Notes under the pieces: model-generated
What the model was told of the DNA's origin: nothing
Database searches by the model: none
Seen by the model: only the letters and a program-made list of their open reading frames with translations
Part shown: piece after piece, positions 8,648-18,213 of the stretch
Position numbering within the stretch: position 1 is the first letter of the stretch
Layout of the letters: every line of letters begins with the position of its first letter
Position numbers and translations under genes: made by a program
Source of the DNA: Halomonas binhaiensis
GTDB taxonomy: Bacteria > Pseudomonadota > Gammaproteobacteria > Pseudomonadales > Halomonadaceae
NCBI RefSeq assembly: GCF_008329985.2
Contig: NZ_CP038437.2
Span: 2,790,001-2,854,000, forward strand
DNA: 64,000 bases
Direction: 5' to 3'

Positions 8648-10096
8648 ATGGAATTGGCACTACTGATTGGCGGCGAAAAGCGTCCGGCTCAGCAGCAGGC
8701 TACCTTTACGCGCAGCAATCCACTCAGCGGAGAAGTCGTGACCACTGCAGCGGCGGCCTCACTCGAAGATACCCGACACGCCGCCGAGGCAGCTGCCCAG
8801 GCGTTTACCCACTTTTCCCGAACGGGCCCATCCGAACGCCGCACTAAACTCCTCAAGGCGGCGGAACTGATGGCGGCGCATGCCGACGAATTTATCGCGC
8901 GCATGGTGGATGAAACGGGGGCCACCCCAGGCTGGGCCGGTTTCAATGTGAAAATTGCCAGCGAGGTGTTGCGCGAAGCCGCAGCACTCACCACACAGGT
9001 CGGTGGTGATGTGATTCCCTCCGACGTGCCCGACAACCTGGCCATGGGGGTGCGCGTCCCCTGTGGCGTGGTGGTCGGCATCGCACCATGGAACGCCCCT
9101 ATCATTCTTGCCACACGGGCAATCGCCACGCCCCTGGCCTGTGGCAATAGCGTTATTCTCAAGGCTTCGGAACAGTGCCCGGCGACCCACCACCTGATCG
9201 GCGAGATTCTGCATGAAGCTGGTTTCGATGATGGAACCGTCAACGTGGTCACCAATGCCCCCGCTCAGGCTGCCGAAGTCGTGGCATGCCTGATCGAGCA
9301 TCCCGCGGTGAGGCGTATCAACTTCACCGGCTCCACTCAGGTGGGTCGTATCATCGCTGAAACAGCGGCCCGACAGCTCAAACCCGCGCTGCTGGAACTG
9401 GGCGGCAAGGCGCCTTTTGTAGTGCTGGAAGATGCTGATCTCGACGCCGCTGTTGAAGCTGCTGCCTTTGGTGCCTTCTTCAACCAAGGCCAGATCTGCA
9501 TGTCGACGGAGCGCTTGATCGTAGTCGATTCCGTGGCTGACGCCTTCGTCAAAAAGCTCGCCACCAAGGCTTCTACCCTGCGTGCCGGCGATCCTCGAAA
9601 TAGCACCAATGCATTGGGCACCCTGATCAGTCGCGAGGCCGGCGAAAAACTCAACGCCCTGCTAGACGACGCTACTGCCAAGGGCGCACAGCTGGCCTGC
9701 GGTGGCAAGGCCGATGGCGTGATCATGCAGCCAACGCTGGTCGACGGCATTACCGAGGCCATGCGCCTGTATCGGGATGAATCCTTCGGCCCGGTAGTGG
9801 CAATGATCCGCGTCAAGGATGAGGAAGACGCCATACGGGTCGCCAACGATAGCGAATACGGCCTGTCGGGTGCGGTATTTAGCCGCGACTTGGCCCGCGC
9901 CATGCGCGTTGCCCGGAACATCGAAACCGGCATCTGCCATATCAACGCCCCCACCGTGCACGACGAACCGCAGATGCCGTTTGGTGGCATCAAATCCAGT
10001 GGCTACGGGCGCTTTGGCGGCAAGGCCGGTATCGAGGAATTTACCGACTTGCGCTGGTTAAGCATTCAACTGGGGCCACGTCACTATCCCATCTAA
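8648..10096 (+). CDS. vdh: Vanillin / aromatic aldehyde dehydrogenase
   Basis: The 482-residue NAD(P)-dependent aldehyde dehydrogenase has the cofactor segment FTGSTQVGR, the general-base Glu (about E250, in LELGGKAP) and the catalytic Cys (about C284, in NQGQICMS). Its length and its place directly after ech point to oxidation of vanillin and 4-hydroxybenzaldehyde to the acids. AAGGAG precedes the start. Demethylation and ring-cleavage genes are not in this window, so the vanillate must be handled elsewhere. Confidence 0.9.
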   Translation: MELALLIGGEKRPAQQQATFTRSNPLSGEVVTTAAAASLEDTRHAAEAAAQAFTHFSRTGPSERRTKLLKAAELMAAHADEFIARMVDETGATPGWAGFNVKIASEVLREAAALTTQVGGDVIPSDVPDNLAMGVRVPCGVVVGIAPWNAPIILATRAIATPLACGNSVILKASEQCPATHHLIGEILHEAGFDDGTVNVVTNAPAQAAEVVACLIEHPAVRRINFTGSTQVGRIIAETAARQLKPALLELGGKAPFVVLEDADLDAAVEAAAFGAFFNQGQICMSTERLIVVDSVADAFVKKLATKASTLRAGDPRNSTNALGTLISREAGEKLNALLDDATAKGAQLACGGKADGVIMQPTLVDGITEAMRLYRDESFGPVVAMIRVKDEEDAIRVANDSEYGLSGAVFSRDLARAMRVARNIETGICHINAPTVHDEPQMPFGGIKSSGYGRFGGKAGIEEFTDLRWLSIQLGPRHYPI

Positions 10097-10155
10097 GCCT
10101 GCTGCTAAATGACAAGCAGCACCCGCTGTAGAACACGCCAACCAAGGGGTTAATA

Positions 10156-11217
10156 ATGCTTACAAGAACCGCCAGGCTCATGATGGCAGCAACGTTCTGC
10201 TGTCTACCCTGGACTGCCCAGGCCCAGGCCCAGGCCCAGGCCCAGGAAACCATCACTTTGCGTCTGCATCACTTCGCCGCGCCTTCCACTCCAGTACAGA
10301 CCCAGTATCTGGAACCCTGGGCCAAGCGCATCGAGGAGCAGTCCCATGGTGCGCTGAAGGTCGAGATATTTCCCGCCATGCAACTTGGCGGCTCAGCACC
10401 GGCACTCTACGACCAGGCCCGCGACGGCGTGGTGGATATCGTCTGGACGCTATTGAGCTATAACCCCAACCGCTTCCCACAATCTGAAGTCTTCGACCTG
10501 CCTTTCATGCCTACCAGTGGCGAAGCCACCAGCATGGCCGCGCATGAATATGCCATGGAGACCATGCAGGACTCGCTGAAGGGTGTTTATCCCATTGCTG
10601 TATTTGCCCACACACCGGGCAAGATTCACACCAAGGACATCACCATTGAGCAGGCCAGCGACCTGAAAGGTACTGCTATTCGCGCCCCCTCGAAAGCGAT
10701 GAACCAGTTCTTTTCGCTGCTCGGCGCCAAGTCGCTGGGCATGCCCTTTCCCCAGATTCCCGAAGCCCTTTCACGAGGAGTGATCGATGGCCTGACGTTG
10801 CCGTTTGAAAGCGCCTCCGCTCTCGGCGTACTAGATGTGGCCAAGAATCACACTTTCTTCGACAGTCAGCACGGGCTGTACACCGCAATGATGATTCTGG
10901 GCATGAATCAGGCCAGCTACGATCGCCTATCGCCCGAGCTGCAAAAGGTCATCGATGATAACGCCGGCATTCAAGAAGCACAGCGCATCGGAAAGGTCAT
11001 GGACGAAGCCGAACAGGACGCCATCCAGTCCATTGCCAACCAGGCCAACGGACAGATGCTGCATATCAAGGAGGAAGGCCTCATCCCTTGGCAGGCCGCT
11101 GCAGATCAAGTCAGACAGGAGTGGATCGGCAACGCCCAGGAACGCGGCATGGATGGCCAGAAACTCTACGATGAAGCCCAACGCTTGATCGAACACTATA
11201 CCGAACAGACACTGTAA
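10156..11217 (+). CDS. TRAP transporter substrate-binding protein (DctP family)
   Basis: The 353-residue periplasmic protein begins with a signal peptide whose end is a run of five Ala-Gln pairs (gcccag repeated five times at 10216-10245). The mature part has the DctP pattern: TITLRLHHFAAPSTPVQTQ near the N-terminus, KIHTKDI, and the RAPSKAMNQFF ligand-binding Arg region. It should deliver substrate to the DctQ/DctM pair encoded at 4.9-6.8 kb. It is last in the ech-vdh operon and is followed by a strong terminator. The hexanucleotide repeat at the cleavage site is odd and could vary in length without changing the mature protein. Confidence 0.9.
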   Translation: MLTRTARLMMAATFCCLPWTAQAQAQAQAQETITLRLHHFAAPSTPVQTQYLEPWAKRIEEQSHGALKVEIFPAMQLGGSAPALYDQARDGVVDIVWTLLSYNPNRFPQSEVFDLPFMPTSGEATSMAAHEYAMETMQDSLKGVYPIAVFAHTPGKIHTKDITIEQASDLKGTAIRAPSKAMNQFFSLLGAKSLGMPFPQIPEALSRGVIDGLTLPFESASALGVLDVAKNHTFFDSQHGLYTAMMILGMNQASYDRLSPELQKVIDDNAGIQEAQRIGKVMDEAEQDAIQSIANQANGQMLHIKEEGLIPWQAAADQVRQEWIGNAQERGMDGQKLYDEAQRLIEHYTEQTL

Positions 11218-11220
11218 ACC

Positions 11221-11270
11221 GCATACACCTGCCAGAGCCTGACCGGCTCTGGCAGGTGTATGCCATTTTT
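11221..11270 (+). terminator. Rho-independent terminator after dctP
   Basis: Perfect 19-base arms (11221-11239 and 11245-11263) with a five-base loop are followed closely by a run of five T. The hairpin lies directly after the dctP stop. Confidence 0.9.
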
Positions 11271-11316
11271 GGCGAGTAATGACTTGATTCCATTGCACGT
11301 CCCGGGTTTCGGTCTC

Positions 11317-12225
11317 CTAACGGCTTCCGTCAAAATAATCCTCATAAACTGATGCAACCCACTCAAGAAATACTCTCACCCGTGGCGATAGCTGCCGCCG
11401 TTGCGGATAGACGGCGTGCAGCGGCATGGCAGGCTTTTGCCATTCAGGCAGCACTTCGATGAGTTCTCCCCTTTCGAGCATCGGCGCGACATGGAAGCGC
11501 GGCAGCTGAATCATGCCGCAGCCCTGACGAGCGCTTTCCACATAGCTCGAGGCATCGTTGACCGTTATCCATCCGCCGCCTTGAAAGGATCGAGCCTGGC
11601 CATCAACGACCACGTCGAGAGTGCTATCCACGGCGTTATTACCCGAGAAGAAGCCGATCACCTGGTGCTTATGCAGCTCGTCCGGATGACTCGGATGACC
11701 GGCATGCTCCAGATACTCCGGGCTGGCACAGATCACCTGAGGGAGATCCACCAGCTTGCGAGCTATCAGGCTGGAATCTTCAGGAACGCCAGAGCGTAAT
11801 GCGCAGTCCACGCCTTCACCCACCAGATCCACTTGCCGGTCGCCGCTGGTGAGAATCAGGTTCAGTCGAGGGTAGCGGTGATGAAACTCCTGAATCCTCG
11901 GCAATACAATCAATCGTGCCTGGGCACCATGCATCTCGACACGTAGTGCTCCGGCAGGATTATCCGCCTCTGTCCACAGCGTCGTCTCGGCGTCCTCCAA
12001 CTCCGCCAAGAGATGAACACAGCGATCATAGAAGGCTCTGCCTTCAGGAGTGGTTCGCACCTGCCGGGTGGTGCGCTCCAGCAATCGCGCTCCCAACCGC
12101 CTCTCCATTTGTTGAATGGCCAGAGTGGCGGATGCTCGCGGGATACCGAGTCCGTTGGCCGCTCTGGTGAAGCTGCCACTCTCCACGATGCGTACGAACA
12201 GGGTCATCGCATCGAATCGATCCAT
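11317..12225 (-). CDS. LysR-family transcriptional regulator
   Basis: The 302-residue protein has the N-terminal LysR helix-turn-helix (SFTRAANGLGIPRASATLAIQQME, then RLGARLLERTTRQ) and a C-terminal effector domain containing HHRYPRLNLILTSGDRQVDLV. It resembles the AaeR/DmlR-type subgroup that usually controls a divergently transcribed gene. Here that is the SDR reductase starting 105 bp away. The effector is unknown. Confidence 0.9.
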   Translation of the reverse strand: MDRFDAMTLFVRIVESGSFTRAANGLGIPRASATLAIQQMERRLGARLLERTTRQVRTTPEGRAFYDRCVHLLAELEDAETTLWTEADNPAGALRVEMHGAQARLIVLPRIQEFHHRYPRLNLILTSGDRQVDLVGEGVDCALRSGVPEDSSLIARKLVDLPQVICASPEYLEHAGHPSHPDELHKHQVIGFFSGNNAVDSTLDVVVDGQARSFQGGGWITVNDASSYVESARQGCGMIQLPRFHVAPMLERGELIEVLPEWQKPAMPLHAVYPQRRQLSPRVRVFLEWVASVYEDYFDGSR

Positions 12226-12329
12226 AAAGATTGTTTTCCCATATTGAATAATGATTGCAGACTAGCTGATTTATTCGCGTGGATCGAACGTCAATACTGG
12301 GATTCTCCATTCGCACAAGGAGTCGATTC

Positions 12330-13070
12330 ATGACGGATACAACTCAACAAGTCGCACTGGTTACTGGCGCTTCTCGGGGTATTGGTCGCGCCATTGCGCT
12401 CAAGCTTGCCGAGGATGGTTTCGCCGTGGCGGTAACCTACACAGGCAATGCGAAGCTGGCGGAGCAGGTCGTGGCCGATATCGAGGCCAGTGGTGGCCAC
12501 GGATTGGCGCTGCAGGCCGATATTGGCGACTCGATGTCCGTCACCCAGTTGTTCAATGCCGTACAGGAAGCATTCGGGCGTCTCGATGTTGTGGTCAACA
12601 ACGCTGGCATCATGCAGATGGCGACCATCAGCAGCGACAATGTCGAGGTGCTCGACCGCATGTTGGCGACAAACCTTCGCGGCAGTTGGCTGGTGATGGC
12701 CAAGGCTGCTGAGATGCTGGGCAATGGTGGCCGTATCATTGCCTTGTCATCCAGTGTGCTGGCGAAGTCCTTCCCCGCTTATGGCGCCTATATCGCCAGC
12801 AAGGCTGGCGTCGAGGGATTGGTCAAGGTGCTGGCCAATGAAATGCGCGGACGCGGGATCACCGTTAACGCCGTGGCGCCAGGACCAGTGGCCACCGAAA
12901 TGTTCTTCGAGGGCAAGAGCGACGAGCAGATCGCATCGATTGCCGCCATGGCACCACTGGAACGCCTGGGACAGCCGGATGAAATCGCCGCTGCCATTGC
13001 CTTCCTCGCCAGCCCTCAGGGCAGTTGGATCAATGGCCAGATACTGCGTGCCAATGGCGGTTTTGCCTGA
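12330..13070 (+). CDS. SDR-family NAD(P)-dependent oxidoreductase
   Basis: The 246-residue protein has the cofactor motif TGASRGIGRA, the NNAG segment, catalytic Ser (ALSSSVLA) and the YxxxK pair (YGAYIASKAGVEGLVK), then the C-terminal INGQILRANGGFA typical of classical SDRs. The ATG at 12330 has AAGGAG just upstream, so it is preferred to an in-frame start at 12279. It is divergent from and probably controlled by the LysR gene. The pair resembles common LysR/SDR modules that respond to reactive aldehydes or quinones, but the substrate is not evident. Confidence 0.88.
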   Translation: MTDTTQQVALVTGASRGIGRAIALKLAEDGFAVAVTYTGNAKLAEQVVADIEASGGHGLALQADIGDSMSVTQLFNAVQEAFGRLDVVVNNAGIMQMATISSDNVEVLDRMLATNLRGSWLVMAKAAEMLGNGGRIIALSSSVLAKSFPAYGAYIASKAGVEGLVKVLANEMRGRGITVNAVAPGPVATEMFFEGKSDEQIASIAAMAPLERLGQPDEIAAAIAFLASPQGSWINGQILRANGGFA

Positions 13071-13157
13071 GACAGCCGGAAACTTCCCACCGCCATGCCG
13101 ATGTTACTTGGCTCAAGTACATCTCTCCCGAAATTCAATCAGCACGCCTTCTCATAT

Positions 13158-13186
13158 CCCGGAGTGGAGCCCCACTCCACACCGGG
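13158..13186 (+). terminator. Hairpin downstream of the SDR gene
   Basis: The arms CCCGG-A-GTGGAG and CTCCAC-A-CCGGG enclose a short loop. There is no T tract, so termination is likely but not certain. Confidence 0.5.
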
Positions 13187-13208
13187 AGTGAGCCACAGCA
13201 GGATTCCC

Positions 13209-13228
13209 GGCGACTCCATGGAGTCGCC
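13209..13228. repeat. Perfect 20-base palindrome
   Basis: GGCGACTCCATGGAGTCGCC is its own reverse complement. It sits just after the SDR hairpin and 150 bp ahead of the hydroxyproline operon. It could be part of a composite terminator or a protein-binding site. Confidence 0.6.
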
Positions 13229-13273
13229 CTCTCCCGACTTTTGCATGACGGTCTTCCCTTCTAATCTCAAAGA

Positions 13274-13290
13274 TTGTATAAAATATAAAA
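13274..13290. promoter_or_regulatory. Candidate GntR operator, hydroxyproline operon
   Basis: The site reads TTGTATA, AAA, TATAAAA. The 17-base string GATTGTATAAAATATAA here recurs exactly, on the opposite strand, upstream of the DadA-like gene. A relative lies at the gntR promoter (18170-18186). It is placed about 70 bp before the epimerase gene. Confidence 0.65.
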
Positions 13291-13357
13291 ACTACATCGC
13301 CGACCTCAAAAATGGACCGCGATCCCCGACCACCACAAGAATGTCCAAAGGTGTCCA

Positions 13358-14290
13358 ATGAAACGCGTGCATGTCATCGATTCGCATACCGCAGGTGAGC
13401 CGACCCGGCTGGTCCTGGATGGTTTTCCCGCCCTGCAGGGCAAGAGCCTGGCAGAGAAGCGGGATGCGCTACGCGATCACCATGACCAGTGGCGGCGGGC
13501 GACCATGCTCGAGCCACGTGGTCACGATGTACTGGTCGGAGCGTTGTACTGCGAGTCAACATCCGAGGACACCGCCTGTGGCGTGATCTTCTTCAACAAC
13601 AGCGGCTATCTGGGTATGTGCGGCCACGGCACCATCGGTCTGGTTGCGTCCCTGCACCACATCGGCCGAATGTCACCGGGCTCGCACAGGATCGACACCC
13701 CTGTTGGTCCTGTTGACGCCACGCTGCACGACGACGGCGCCGTGACGGTACGCAATGTCCTCTCCTACCGCTATCGCAAGCAGGTCCCTGTGGACGTGCC
13801 CGGCTACGGCCTGGTGCACGGTGACATTGCCTGGGGCGGAAACTGGTTCTTTCTCGTCAGTGACCATGACCAGCGTATAGCGCTCGACAATGTCGATGCC
13901 TTGACGGACTTCACTTGGGCAATTCGCCAGGCGCTGACAGCGCAGTCCATCCGTGGCGAGGACGGCGGTGAGATCGACCATATCGAGCTGTTTGCCGATG
14001 ATCCAAAAGCCGACAGCCGCAACTTCGTGCTCTGCCCCGGCAAGGCCTACGACCGCTCGCCCTGCGGCACCGGCACCAGTGCCAAGCTGGCCTGCCTGGC
14101 GGCCGACGGCAAGCTGGCGCCCGGCGAAACCTGGGTGCAGGCCAGCATCTGCGGCGGTCACTTCGAAGCCTCCTACCAGTGGGAGGGCGATCGCATTCGC
14201 CCCTGGATAAAGGGCCGCGCTCATATCAGCGCCGATGCCACTCTGCTGATCGATGAGCAGGACCCCTTTGCCTGGGGCATCACAGCCTGA
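13358..14290 (+). CDS. lhpA: 4-Hydroxyproline 2-epimerase (proline racemase family)
   Basis: The 310-residue protein of the proline racemase fold converts trans-4-hydroxy-L-proline to cis-4-hydroxy-D-proline. Both catalytic cysteines are present, C88 in MCGHGTIG and C236 in [10 protein letters not shown]. This fits an epimerase rather than trans-3-hydroxyproline dehydratases, where one Cys is replaced. It is first in an operon with a DHDPS-family deaminase, an Ldh-family reductase and a ketoglutarate-semialdehyde dehydrogenase, which together make the known hydroxyproline pathway. Some family members are bifunctional with 3-hydroxyproline, which the downstream reductase might hint at. Confidence 0.9.
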   Translation: MKRVHVIDSHTAGEPTRLVLDGFPALQGKSLAEKRDALRDHHDQWRRATMLEPRGHDVLVGALYCESTSEDTACGVIFFNNSGYLGMCGHGTIGLVASLHHIGRMSPGSHRIDTPVGPVDATLHDDGAVTVRNVLSYRYRKQVPVDVPGYGLVHGDIAWGGNWFFLVSDHDQRIALDNVDALTDFTWAIRQALTAQSIRGEDGGEIDHIELFADDPKADSRNFVLCPGKAYDRSPCGTGTSAKLACLAADGKLAPGETWVQASICGGHFEASYQWEGDRIRPWIKGRAHISADATLLIDEQDPFAWGITA

Positions 14291-14366
14291 TCCCGACCTT
14301 TCTGAAGACCCTGCCGAACCGCGGCAGGGCAGCTCATAACCGTGGAACTACCCTGAAGGAAAGACA

Positions 14367-15314
14367 ATGAACGACAACATCTTTACTGGCTGCATTCCTG
14401 CTCTGATGACGCCCTGCACTGCCGACCGCCAGCCGGACTTTGATGCCTTGGTCGCCAAGGGACGCGAACTGGTCGATCTCGGCATGAGCGGTGTCGTCTA
14501 CTGTGGCTCCATGGGCGACTGGCCGCTACTGACCGAAGCTCAGCGCCAGGAAGGTGTGGCACGCCTGGTCGAAGCCGGCATTCCCACCATTGTCGGCACC
14601 GGTGCCGTCAACTCCAGGGAAGCCGTGTCGCATGCAGCTCATGCAGCCAAGGTCGGCGCCCACGGCCTGATGGTCATTCCTCGCGTGCTGTCGCGTGGCG
14701 CCTCCCTTAGCGCCCAGAAAGCACACTTCTCCGCCATTCTCGATGCCGCGCCTGATCTGCCGGCGGTGATCTACAACAGTCCTTACTATGGTTTCGCCAC
14801 TCGCGCCGAGCTGTTCTTCGAGCTGCGTCGCGAACATCCCAACCTGATCGGCTTCAAGGAATTCGGCGGTGCCGACGACCTGCGCTACGCGGCCGAAAAC
14901 ATCACCTCTCAGGATGATCAGGTCACGCTGATGGTCGGCGTGGATACCACTGTCTACCACGGCTTCGTCAACTGCGGTGCCACCGGCGCCATTACTGGCA
15001 TCGGCAATGCCCTGCCACGCGAAGTACTCAAGCTGGTGGAACTCAGCAAGAAGGCCGCCAAGGGCGATGTACAGGCTCGCCGACTGGCCCAGGAACTCGA
15101 GGAGGCTCTCGGTGTGCTTTCCTCCTTCGACGAAGGCGCGGACCTGGTGCTCTATTACAAGCACCTGATGGTGCTCAACGGCGACAATGAGTACACCCTG
15201 CACTTCAACGAGAGCGATCAGCTCAGCGAGGCCCAGCGCCGCTACGTCGAGGCCCAGTACGACTTGTTCCGCAGCTGGTACGCCCAATGGTCGGCCTCGC
15301 TGAATATCGCCTGA
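14367..15314 (+). CDS. lhpC: Pyrroline-4-hydroxy-2-carboxylate deaminase (DHDPS family)
   Basis: The 315-residue (beta/alpha)8 aldolase-superfamily protein has the Schiff-base lysine at about K164 (IGFKEFGG), the catalytic tyrosine region VIYNSPYYGF and the phosphate-like loop YCGSMGDWPLL. In DHDPS-family members within hydroxyproline operons, this enzyme deaminates and dehydrates delta1-pyrroline-4-hydroxy-2-carboxylate to alpha-ketoglutarate semialdehyde. AAGGAAAG precedes the start. The neighbours on both sides support the assignment. By sequence alone it could also be read as a generic DHDPS-like lyase. Confidence 0.85.
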   Translation: MNDNIFTGCIPALMTPCTADRQPDFDALVAKGRELVDLGMSGVVYCGSMGDWPLLTEAQRQEGVARLVEAGIPTIVGTGAVNSREAVSHAAHAAKVGAHGLMVIPRVLSRGASLSAQKAHFSAILDAAPDLPAVIYNSPYYGFATRAELFFELRREHPNLIGFKEFGGADDLRYAAENITSQDDQVTLMVGVDTTVYHGFVNCGATGAITGIGNALPREVLKLVELSKKAAKGDVQARRLAQELEEALGVLSSFDEGADLVLYYKHLMVLNGDNEYTLHFNESDQLSEAQRRYVEAQYDLFRSWYAQWSASLNIA

Positions 15315-15377
15315 GCGCCACCACTCGTTACTCATCCATCGCCCCGGCACCAGCCGGGGCTCTGGCAGGAGTCCCCC

Positions 15378-16403
15378 ATGTCCCAGCCGTCCCCGACCAT
15401 GCATCGCATGACGCTCGACGACGCTGCTGTGCTCGCCCGGGCCGTTCTCATTCGCCAGGGCTTCAACGCAGAACAGTCGCAGGCACTCACGCGTGCCGTC
15501 ATCGCCGGCGAGCGTGACGCCTGCCACTCTCACGGTCTCTACCGGCTGCTCAACTGCGTGTCCACCCTCGCCGCTGGAAAGGTCGTCGCCGACGCCCAGC
15601 CCGAGGTACATGATCAGGCGCCAGGCATCGTGCGCGTCGATGCCAAGGGCGGGTTCTCTCAGCTGGCGTTCGAAGCCGGTTTACCGGTGCTTGCCACCAA
15701 GGCTCGAGAGCAGGGTATCGCCGCCCTGGCGATCAACCACTGTGTGCACTTTTCCGCCTTGTGGATCGAAGTCGAGGCCATCACCGAGCTTGGCCTGGTA
15801 GGCCTGGCCTGCAACCCGAGCCATGCCTGGGTGGCACCAGCGGGTGGCACTCGGCCGCTGCTCGGCACCAATCCATTGGCATTCGGCTGGCCACGCCCCG
15901 ACGGCCAGCCACCTTACCTGTTCGACTTCGCCACCAGCGCCATTGCGCGGGGCGACATCGAACTATACCGCCGAGAGCAGAGACCTATTCCGGAAGGCTG
16001 GGGCATCGACCGTCATGGCCAGCCGAGCCAAGATGCTGCCGCCGTTCTCGACGGAGCCCTGCTGACCTTCGGCGGCCACAAGGGCTCCGCTCTGGCCACC
16101 ATGATCGAACTGATCGCTGGTCCACTGATCGGCGATCTCACCAGTGCCGAATCACTGGCCCACGACGACGGGGCTGGTGGCTCGCCCTACCATGGCGAAC
16201 TGATCATCGCCATGGATCCAGAGCGCTTTCTGGGAGATACCCGTGAGCACTACATGCGCCGGGGCGAAGCCCTGTTCGATGCCATCATCGACCAGGATGC
16301 TCGCCTGCCCTCACAACGGCGCTACGCCGCCCGCGAACGTACCCGACGGGAAGGTATCCATCTTCCCGACCACCTTTACCGAGAACTGGTCGAGTTGAGC
16401 TGA
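15378..16403 (+). CDS. Ldh/malate dehydrogenase-family imino-acid reductase
   Basis: The 341-residue member of the NAD(P)-dependent Ldh2/MDHG2 family starts with [18 protein letters not shown] and has the active-site segment [12 protein letters not shown] and the loop [10 protein letters not shown]. Relatives in amino-acid clusters are delta1-piperideine-2-carboxylate / delta1-pyrroline-2-carboxylate reductases. These return the cyclic imine from D-proline or 3-hydroxyproline to L-proline. Its place between the deaminase and the semialdehyde dehydrogenase suggests the operon handles more than one hydroxyproline isomer. The precise substrate is inferred. Confidence 0.8.
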   Translation: MSQPSPTMHRMTLDDAAVLARAVLIRQGFNAEQSQALTRAVIAGERDACHSHGLYRLLNCVSTLAAGKVVADAQPEVHDQAPGIVRVDAKGGFSQLAFEAGLPVLATKAREQGIAALAINHCVHFSALWIEVEAITELGLVGLACNPSHAWVAPAGGTRPLLGTNPLAFGWPRPDGQPPYLFDFATSAIARGDIELYRREQRPIPEGWGIDRHGQPSQDAAAVLDGALLTFGGHKGSALATMIELIAGPLIGDLTSAESLAHDDGAGGSPYHGELIIAMDPERFLGDTREHYMRRGEALFDAIIDQDARLPSQRRYAARERTRREGIHLPDHLYRELVELS

Positions 16404-16441
16404 ACCCGGCCTGTTCCCCTCCTCCCACCAAGGAGACAAGC

Positions 16442-18019
16442 ATGATTCTGGAAGGCAAGATGCTGATTGGCCAGAGCGCCATCCACGGCAGCCGTGATCC
16501 CATCCACGCTATCGATCCGGCCAGCAATGAACGCCTGTCGCCGGCTTACCCCGGCGGTACGGAGGCTGATGTCGAACGCGCCTGCGAGCTGGCCTGGGCG
16601 GCCTTCGATCATTTCCGCGAGACCTCGCCAGAAGCCCGCGCCCATTTCCTCGAGACGATCGCCGAGGAGATCGAGGCCATCGGTGATGCGCTGATCGAGC
16701 GCGCCATGCTGGAGTCTGGCCTGCCGCGTGCCCGTCTGGAAGGCGAGCGCGGTCGTACCTGCGGCCAGCTACGCCTGTTTGCCCGTGTGGTACGCGATGG
16801 TGAGTGGCTCGACGTACGCATCGACCCGGCACTGCCCGAGCGCCAGCCACTGCCGCGGGTCGATCTGCGCCAGCGTCATATTGGCCTTGGACCGGTGACG
16901 GTCTTCGGCGCCAGCAACTTCCCGCTGGCGTTCTCGGTCGCCGGCGGCGACACCGCCTCTGCCCTGGCCGCGGGTTGCCCGGTCATCGTCAAGGCCCATT
17001 CCGCTCACCCTGGCACCAGCGAGCTGGTCGGCCGTGCCGTGCAGCGTGCGGTGGCGAAGTGCGAACTACCGGAAGGTGTGTTCTCGCTGCTCTACGGCTC
17101 CGGTCGTGAAGTCGGCCAGGCACTGGTCGCCGATCCCCGCATCAAGGCCGTCGGCTTCACCGGTTCGCGTAGTGGCGGCACCGCCCTGATGAAGACCGCC
17201 CAGAATCGTCCCGAGCCGATCCCGGTCTACGCCGAGATGAGCTCGATCAACCCGGTATTCTTGCTGCCGGAAGCACTCAAGGCGCGTGGCACAGCCCTCG
17301 GTGAAGCCTTCGTCGCGTCGCTGACTATGGGTGCCGGCCAGTTCTGCACCAACCCCGGCCTGGTGATCGCCATCGATGGTCCGGAACTCGACGCCTTTGT
17401 TGCGGCGGCCGGTGAAGCCATCAAGGTAGCGGCGGCCCAGACCATGCTGACGCCGGGCATTTTCGAGGCCTACGAAAGTGGCGTCAGCGGCTTCAGCGCC
17501 AGCGACAAGGCAACCGAAGTGGCACGAGGTCTGCGCGGAGAAGGTCCCAACCAATGTCAGGCAGGCCTGTTCACGGTCAGGGCCGCTGACTTCCTTGCTG
17601 ATGAGGCACTGCAGGCCGAGATTTTCGGTTCCACCTCGCTGGTGGTGAAGTGTGCCGACCTTGATGAGGTCAAGAGTGTCGCCGAACACCTCGAAGGTCA
17701 GCTGACCGCGACCTTACAGATGGACGATGGTGATCTCGATGTGGCTCGTAAACTGCTGCCGATCCTTGAGCGCCGCGCCGGCCGGGTGATGGCCAACGGC
17801 TGGCCGACTGGCGTGGAAGTCTGCGATGCCATGGTACATGGCGGACCCTTCCCCGCTACCTCTGATCCACGCAGCACCTCCGTGGGTACCGCTGCCATTC
17901 AGCGCTTCCTGCGCCCGGTGTGCTATCAGGATCTGCCCGATGCCCTGCTGCCGACGGCGCTCAAGCACGACAACCCGCTGTCGCTACGTCGCCTGGTCAA
18001 CGGTCAGCGCGAAAGCTGA
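16442..18019 (+). CDS. Alpha-ketoglutarate semialdehyde dehydrogenase
   Basis: The 525-residue aldehyde dehydrogenase has the variant features of the KGSADH branch: [11 protein letters not shown], general base at about E265 in [10 protein letters not shown], and catalytic C302 in [11 protein letters not shown]. It oxidises 2,5-dioxopentanoate to 2-oxoglutarate, the last step of hydroxyproline breakdown, feeding the TCA cycle. Its length is that of the hydroxyproline-type enzyme. AAGGAG precedes the start. It closes the four-gene catabolic operon, ahead of a repeat and a terminator-like hairpin. Confidence 0.92.
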   Translation: MILEGKMLIGQSAIHGSRDPIHAIDPASNERLSPAYPGGTEADVERACELAWAAFDHFRETSPEARAHFLETIAEEIEAIGDALIERAMLESGLPRARLEGERGRTCGQLRLFARVVRDGEWLDVRIDPALPERQPLPRVDLRQRHIGLGPVTVFGASNFPLAFSVAGGDTASALAAGCPVIVKAHSAHPGTSELVGRAVQRAVAKCELPEGVFSLLYGSGREVGQALVADPRIKAVGFTGSRSGGTALMKTAQNRPEPIPVYAEMSSINPVFLLPEALKARGTALGEAFVASLTMGAGQFCTNPGLVIAIDGPELDAFVAAAGEAIKVAAAQTMLTPGIFEAYESGVSGFSASDKATEVARGLRGEGPNQCQAGLFTVRAADFLADEALQAEIFGSTSLVVKCADLDEVKSVAEHLEGQLTATLQMDDGDLDVARKLLPILERRAGRVMANGWPTGVEVCDAMVHGGPFPATSDPRSTSVGTAAIQRFLRPVCYQDLPDALLPTALKHDNPLSLRRLVNGQRES

Positions 18020-18041
18020 CCCTCCTTTTTATTTATACTTT

Positions 18042-18077
18042 TTATACCTGTTATACCTGTTATACCTGTTATAGCTG
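18042..18077. repeat. Nine-base tandem repeat TTATACCTG
   Basis: Three perfect copies and one degenerate copy (TTATAGCTG) lie just downstream of the KGSADH stop. The array is non-coding. Confidence 0.85.
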
Positions 18078-18089
18078 CCTCTTCATGCC

Positions 18090-18111
18090 TGCCACCCGTC
18101 CCGGGGTGGCA
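18090..18111 (+). terminator. Hairpin after the hydroxyproline catabolic operon
   Basis: The arms TGCCACCC and GGGTGGCA enclose a six-base loop with no T run. It is a plausible terminator separating KGSADH from gntR. Confidence 0.5.
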
Positions 18112-18169
18112 GTGCATGATAGCGGACCCAGGTCGTGCACTGCCTTGTGTCATGGACTTTTATTACCGT

Positions 18170-18186
18170 TTGTATAAAGTGTGCAA
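18170..18186. promoter_or_regulatory. Candidate autoregulatory GntR operator
   Basis: TTGTATA, AAG, TGTGCAA is an imperfect dyad 28 bp upstream of the gntR start. It shares its left half-site with operators at 13274-13290 and 19277-19293, giving a consensus near TTGTATA-N3-TATACAA. Confidence 0.6.
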
Positions 18187-18213
18187 TACCCCCCCCAACG
18201 CCAGAGACAGGCT

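Noticed and set aside
14526..15611. Long leftward open frame (361 codons) opposite the DHDPS-family and reductase genes
   Set aside because: It is antisense to well-supported genes, has no family resemblance, and is explained by the GC-rich codon pattern.
18042..18077. Tandem TTATACCTG units considered as a CRISPR or attachment site
   Set aside because: The units are contiguous with no spacers and no integrase or cas gene is near.
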